The notes under the pieces were generated by a model. That model worked only from the letters and a program-made list of their open reading frames with translations. It ran no database searches and was not told the DNA's origin. A stretch of 64,000 nt of DNA from positions 385,121 to 449,120 of the forward strand of contig NZ_JAETWA010000042.1 in the NCBI RefSeq assembly GCF_016774335.1, read 5' to 3'. Positions within the stretch are counted from its first letter, which is position 1. Each line of letters starts with the position of its first letter. Shown one piece after another: positions 59,907-64,000 of this stretch. Origin of the DNA: Luteimonas saliphila (GTDB taxonomy: Bacteria; Pseudomonadota; Gammaproteobacteria; Xanthomonadales; Xanthomonadaceae). A program made the position numbers and the translations under genes.

Positions 59907-62900
59907 ATGGATTCTAGGCGCGCTCCCGCGACGGCTGCGTTAAAGCAGGCCCGTCGCGCGATCGAGGCTGGCCTGTCGCGCGACCGGGGCAGGCTGCTGG
60001 GGCTGTGGTCGCGCTGGAACGCGAATCCCTCGCAGGTCGCGGCGCAGGACGCGTTCGCCTCGGCGCTGCAGGCATCGCTGACGGCGCGGGAGGCCAAGGC
60101 CGCGCGCATCCCGACCTCGACGGTCGCCCCCGAGCTGCCGATCGCGGCGCACGCCGAGCGCATCGTCGAACTGGTGCGGGCGCACCAGGTGGTGGTGGTG
60201 GCCGGCGAGACCGGCTCGGGCAAGACCACGCAGTTGCCCAAGCTGTGCCTGCAGGCCGGCCGCGGCGTGGCCGGGATGATCGGCTGCACCCAGCCGCGGC
60301 GGATCGCCGCGCGCGCGGTCGCGCGCCGGGTGGCGGAGGAACTGCAGGTAGCGATGGGCGGGCTGGTCGGTTTCCAGGTGCGCTTCAACGACCAGGTCGG
60401 CGAGGACACCGCGATCAAGTTCATGACAGACGGCATCCTGCTGGCCGAGATCGCCTCGGACCGCTGGCTGTCGCGCTACGACACGATCATCGTCGACGAG
60501 GCGCACGAGCGCAGCCTCAACATCGACTTCCTGCTCGGCTACCTCAAGCAGCTGCTGCGCAAGCGCCGCGACCTGAAGCTGATCGTGACCTCGGCGACGA
60601 TCGACACCGGACGCTTCTCGGCCCACTTCGACGATGCGCCGGTGGTGGACGTGGAGGGTCGCGGCTATCCGGTGGAGGTGCGTTACCGGCCGTTGGGAGG
60701 GGAAGGGGGAAAACCGGGGTCAGAGTCGACTTTTCCCCGAGGGGTCGACGAGGCGATCAGGACCCGCGGAAAAGTCGACTCTGACCCCATCTCGGCCCCA
60801 ATCTCGATGCTCGACGGCATCGTCGCCGCCTGCGACGAGATCATGCACGAGCGCGGCACCGGCGACACCCTGGTGTTCCTGCCCGGCGAGCGCGAGATCC
60901 GCGAGGCGCACCAGGCGCTGGAACGGCGCAAGTACCGGCACACAGAGGTCGTACCGCTGTATGCGCGCCTCTCTGCGCGCGACCAGGACCGCGTGTTCAA
61001 CCCCGGCCCGCAGCGGCGGATCGTGCTGGCCACCAATGTCGCCGAAACCTCGCTGACGGTGCCGCGCATCCGCTACGTGGTGGATCCGGGACTGGCCCGG
61101 ATCAAGCGCTACAGCCCGCGGCAGAAGCTCGACCGCCTGCATATCGAGCCGGTGTCGCAGGCCAGCGCCGACCAGCGCAAGGGCCGTTGCGGCCGCATCG
61201 CGCCGGGCACCTGCATCCGCCTGTATTCGGAAGCCGAGTTCCAGTCGCGCCCGGCGTATACCGACCCGGAGATCCGCCGCGCCGCGCTGGCAGGCGTGAT
61301 CCTGCGCATGCTGTTCCTGGGGCTCGGGGACATCGACGCCTTCCCGTTCGTCGAGCCACCGGATCCGCGCGCGGTCGCGGACGGCTGGCAGCACCTGGCC
61401 GAACTCGGCGCTGTCGAGGGCCAGCGCCGGCTCACCGACATCGGCCGCACGATGGCGAGGCTGCCGGTCGACGTGAAGCTGGCGCGGATGCTGGTGGCCG
61501 CGAAGGCGCACGGCTGCCTGCACGCGATGCTGGCGATCGCGGCGTTCCTGGGCAACCAGGATCCGCGCGAGCGACCGGCCGACCAGCGCGCCGCGGCCGA
61601 CAACGCGCATGCGCTGTTCGCCGATCCGAAATCCGAATTCGTCGGCATCCTGCGCCTCTGGGAGGCGTATCGCGAGGCGCACGAGGAACTCACGCAATCG
61701 CAGCTGCGCAAGTGGTGCGAGAAGCACTTCCTGGGCTTCCTGCGCATGCGCGAATGGCGCGAGCTGCACCGCCAGCTCAAGCTGCAGTGCGAGGAGCTCG
61801 GGTGGTCGACGCAACCCGCGGCAGCGGAGAACGAACAGGGCTCCCTGCGCGACCGGGCGACGCCGGGACCGAAGCTCGCCGGCGACGCCGGCCCCGCGTC
61901 GGTCGCGCTGACGCCGCAGGACTATGCCGCGCTGCACCGCGCCCTCATCGCCGGGCTGCCGACACAGATCGGCCACCTCGGCGAGCGCGGCATCTTCGAG
62001 GGCCCTCGCGGGCGCCGCTTCCAGCTGTTCCCCGGCTCGCCGCTGGCGCGCAAGCCGCCGCCGTGGGTGCTGTCGGCGACCCTGCTCGATACCGAGAAGG
62101 TCTGGGCGATGACCAATGCCGCGATCGAGCCGGACTGGGCGATCGCCGAACTGCCGCACCTGCTGGCGCGGCGGCACCACGATCCGCGCTGGTCGCGCGC
62201 GCAGGGACGCGTGCTCGGCAGCGAACAGGTGAGCCTGTTCGGGCTGGTGCTGGCGCCGAAGCGGCCGGTCGACTACGGCCGCCTGTATCCGCTCGAGGCG
62301 CGCGAACTGTTCCTGCGCGATGGCCTGGTGAGCGGCGAGATCAACCTGCGCAGCCCGTTCCTGGCGCGCAACCTCAAGATGCTGGAGGACGCGCGCGAGG
62401 AGGAGGCCAAGCAGCGCCGGGCCGGCCTGGTCGTCGACGAGGACTGGATGCAGCGCTGGTACGCCGACCGCATCCCCGCGGAGATCGTCGACGCGCGTTC
62501 GCTGGACGCGTGGCATGGCAAACAGTCGGCGGAAGCCCGCCGGGCGCTGGCCTGGTCGAAGGACGACCTGCTGATGGGCGAGGGCGCCGATGCGGTGCGC
62601 TTCCCCGCCTTCATCGCACTCGGCGACGCGCGGCTCGCGGTGCGCTACCGGTTCGAACCCGGCGCGCCAGACGACGGCATGACCGTCTCGGTGCCGCTGC
62701 ACCTGCTCAACGCACTGGACCCGGTGCGCCTGTCGTGGCTGGCACCGGGTTTCGTCGCCGACAAGGCGGCGGCGCTGATCCGCGGCCTGCCCAAGGCGCT
62801 GCGCCGCAACTTCGTGCCGGCGCCGGATTTCGCGCGCGCCTTCGCCGAGGCTCACCGCGGCGACGAGCCCGATGCATTCGCCGGCACCCTCGCGCGCTTC

Positions 62901-64000
62901 CTCGCGCGCATGACCGGCGTGCAGGTGGCGCCCACCGATTTCGACGAATCGGCGCTCGAGCCGCACCTGCGCGCGAACCTGCGGCTGGTCGATCCCGATG
63001 CGCGCGGAGGCGCGCAGGTGCTCGCCGAATCGCGCGACCTCGACGAATTGCGCGAGCGCTTCGGGGCGCGCGCCGCCGAGGCGTTCTCCGCGCGCGCCTC
63101 GGAAGGACTGGCGCAGTCGGGCCTGCGCGAGTTTCCCGCGACGCCGATCCCCGAATCGGTTCCCGGCGCAGGCGGCGTGCGCGCCTGGCCGGCGCTGGAG
63201 GACGCAGGCGACAGCGCGGTTCTGGGCGTGCACGCCGATCGCGCGCATGCCGCGAGGCTGCACCCGCAGGGCGTGCGGCGCTTGCTCGTCATCGCGCTGC
63301 AGGACCGGGTGAAGCAGGCGCGCAAGCAGCTTCCGGTGCTCGCAAAGACCGCCCTGCTGTATGCGGCGATCGAATCGACCGGCGACGCGACGCGCCCCGG
63401 GCGCGGCGGTGACAGGCTACGTGAGGATCTCGTCGATGGCGCACTGTCTGCCTTGCTGGCCGACGACCTCGGCGGGATCCGCGATGCAGACGCCTTTGCC
63501 GCCCGCCGCGATGCGGTCGCCCGCGCGCTGTTCGGCGAGGCGATGCGCCGCCTTGCGCAGGCCGAGTCGATCCTGGCGCTGGTGGCGGAGATCCGCGTGA
63601 AGCTGGAATCGCAGCTGATCGGCTGGGCCAGGGCCAACCTGGACGACATGCAGGCCCGGCTCGCGGCGCTGGCGCACCCCGGATTCCTGCGCGACGTGCC
63701 CGCGGCGGCGCTGGAGGGATATCCGCGCTACCTCAAGGCGCTGGCGATCCGTGCCGAACGCGCCCAGCGCGATCCGCTGCGCGACCAACAGCGGATGCTC
63801 GACCTCAAGCCGCTGGTCGACGCGTTGGCGGACGCCGCGGCGTCCGGACGCGGCGACGCGGCCGAGCACGATGCGCTGCGCTGGGAACTGGAAGAGCTGC
63901 GGGTGTCGATCTACGCCCAGGAACTGGCCGCGCGCGGCGCGCCGACTGCGAAGAAACTGGCCGCACGGATCGCGGCGCTTGGAGATGGGCGATGGTCGTC
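59907..64000 (+). CDS. hrpA: ATP-dependent RNA helicase HrpA, 3' end outside window
   Basis: About 1364 codons are open to the right edge, so only the extreme C-terminus is missing. DEAH-box motifs: [18 protein letters not shown] (I), [20 protein letters not shown] (Ia), [20 protein letters not shown] (DEAH), VTSATID (III), [13 protein letters not shown] (V) and [17 protein letters not shown] (VI). A helicase-associated domain and the long HrpA C-terminal region follow. An ATG at 59874, also in frame, is a second possible start. Residues about 270-294 ([20 protein letters not shown] plus a few more) are encoded by a perfect 21-bp inverted repeat element inserted in frame. Confidence 0.94.
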   Translation, partial: MDSRRAPATAALKQARRAIEAGLSRDRGRLLGLWSRWNANPSQVAAQDAFASALQASLTAREAKAARIPTSTVAPELPIAAHAERIVELVRAHQVVVVAGETGSGKTTQLPKLCLQAGRGVAGMIGCTQPRRIAARAVARRVAEELQVAMGGLVGFQVRFNDQVGEDTAIKFMTDGILLAEIASDRWLSRYDTIIVDEAHERSLNIDFLLGYLKQLLRKRRDLKLIVTSATIDTGRFSAHFDDAPVVDVEGRGYPVEVRYRPLGGEGGKPGSESTFPRGVDEAIRTRGKVDSDPISAPISMLDGIVAACDEIMHERGTGDTLVFLPGEREIREAHQALERRKYRHTEVVPLYARLSARDQDRVFNPGPQRRIVLATNVAETSLTVPRIRYVVDPGLARIKRYSPRQKLDRLHIEPVSQASADQRKGRCGRIAPGTCIRLYSEAEFQSRPAYTDPEIRRAALAGVILRMLFLGLGDIDAFPFVEPPDPRAVADGWQHLAELGAVEGQRRLTDIGRTMARLPVDVKLARMLVAAKAHGCLHAMLAIAAFLGNQDPRERPADQRAAADNAHALFADPKSEFVGILRLWEAYREAHEELTQSQLRKWCEKHFLGFLRMREWRELHRQLKLQCEELGWSTQPAAAENEQGSLRDRATPGPKLAGDAGPASVALTPQDYAALHRALIAGLPTQIGHLGERGIFEGPRGRRFQLFPGSPLARKPPPWVLSATLLDTEKVWAMTNAAIEPDWAIAELPHLLARRHHDPRWSRAQGRVLGSEQVSLFGLVLAPKRPVDYGRLYPLEARELFLRDGLVSGEINLRSPFLARNLKMLEDAREEEAKQRRAGLVVDEDWMQRWYADRIPAEIVDARSLDAWHGKQSAEARRALAWSKDDLLMGEGADAVRFPAFIALGDARLAVRYRFEPGAPDDGMTVSVPLHLLNALDPVRLSWLAPGFVADKAAALIRGLPKALRRNFVPAPDFARAFAEAHRGDEPDAFAGTLARFLARMTGVQVAPTDFDESALEPHLRANLRLVDPDARGGAQVLAESRDLDELRERFGARAAEAFSARASEGLAQSGLREFPATPIPESVPGAGGVRAWPALEDAGDSAVLGVHADRAHAARLHPQGVRRLLVIALQDRVKQARKQLPVLAKTALLYAAIESTGDATRPGRGGDRLREDLVDGALSALLADDLGGIRDADAFAARRDAVARALFGEAMRRLAQAESILALVAEIRVKLESQLIGWARANLDDMQARLAALAHPGFLRDVPAAALEGYPRYLKALAIRAERAQRDPLRDQQRMLDLKPLVDALADAAASGRGDAAEHDALRWELEELRVSIYAQELAARGAPTAKKLAARIAALGDGRWS
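60716..60788. repeat. Palindromic repeat, family D, in frame inside hrpA
   Basis: Two perfectly complementary 21-bp arms (60716-60736 and 60768-60788; core gtcagagtcgactttt) are separated by 31 nt. It is read through in frame, adding about 24 residues between the second helicase-core strand region and the second RecA domain. No other copy of this family is in the window. Confidence 0.88.

Overview
The window is very GC-rich chromosomal DNA of a gammaproteobacterium. Gene content and order point to the Xanthomonadaceae/Lysobacteraceae (Lysobacter, Luteimonas or Xanthomonas-like): paired CoA-transferase genes beside a WbsX-type polysaccharide gene, pepA-holC-valS, DUF4124 proteins, an H-NS-like protein with the xanthomonad-type C-terminus, yebC-ruvC-ruvA and ruvB-ybgC-tolQRAB-pal-cpoB-queE-queC. 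Species cannot be fixed from sequence alone. Most genes are ordinary housekeeping genes. I see no prophage, transposase, integrase or CRISPR array.

Layout. 1-5.0 kb: 3'-truncated WbsX-like gene, the CoA transferase pair, and a secreted metzincin with VCBS repeats. 5.2-9.5 kb: a frameshifted alkB and an MlaEFD-type lipid ABC transporter with an auxiliary lipoprotein. 9.6-15.8 kb: a ThrE-like exporter, an H-NS-like protein, proS, two DUF4124 genes, pssA, a small possible holD, and rimI. 15.9-27.8 kb: amidohydrolase, pepA-holC-valS, divergent lptFG, a 71-bp tandem repeat and a TonB-dependent receptor. 27.9-37.0 kb: an ABC-F ATPase, a lipoprotein, an FmdB protein, opgB, aspS, a GNAT acetyltransferase and a hydrolase. 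37-49.8 kb: yebC-ruvC-ruvA, then kup, ktrAB, a flavin monooxygenase and napEDABC, then ruvB. 49.8-57.2 kb: ybgC-tolQRAB-pal-cpoB-queE-queC and tRNA-Lys(UUU). 57.3-64 kb: recQ, dps and hrpA, which runs off the right edge.

The gene sets form several functional groups. Envelope maintenance: Mla-type lipid transport, LptFG, OpgB, Tol-Pal and WbsX. Translation: proS, valS, aspS, an ABC-F factor, hrpA and tRNA-Lys. Recombination and repair: ruvCAB, recQ and alkB. Potassium uptake: Kup and KtrAB. Periplasmic nitrate reduction: NapEDABC. Queuosine precursor synthesis: QueE and QueC.

The most unusual signal is a dense set of small palindromic repeats of at least five sequence families. One family has arms of 7-nt units such as gtgattc/gtgattg around a variable centre; another has arms of gggaatc units. 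Others carry a perfect 21-bp inverted repeat, a gcagcgagg-type palindrome, or a short ccctgagca...gaaggg motif. They lie between genes and also inside coding sequences: in frame within the ABC-F ATPase, hrpA, valS (twice) and a GNAT gene. They also supply the start codon or N-terminus of mlaF and ybgC, the stop codon of yebC and the C-terminus of ruvB. No mobilising gene is visible in the window.
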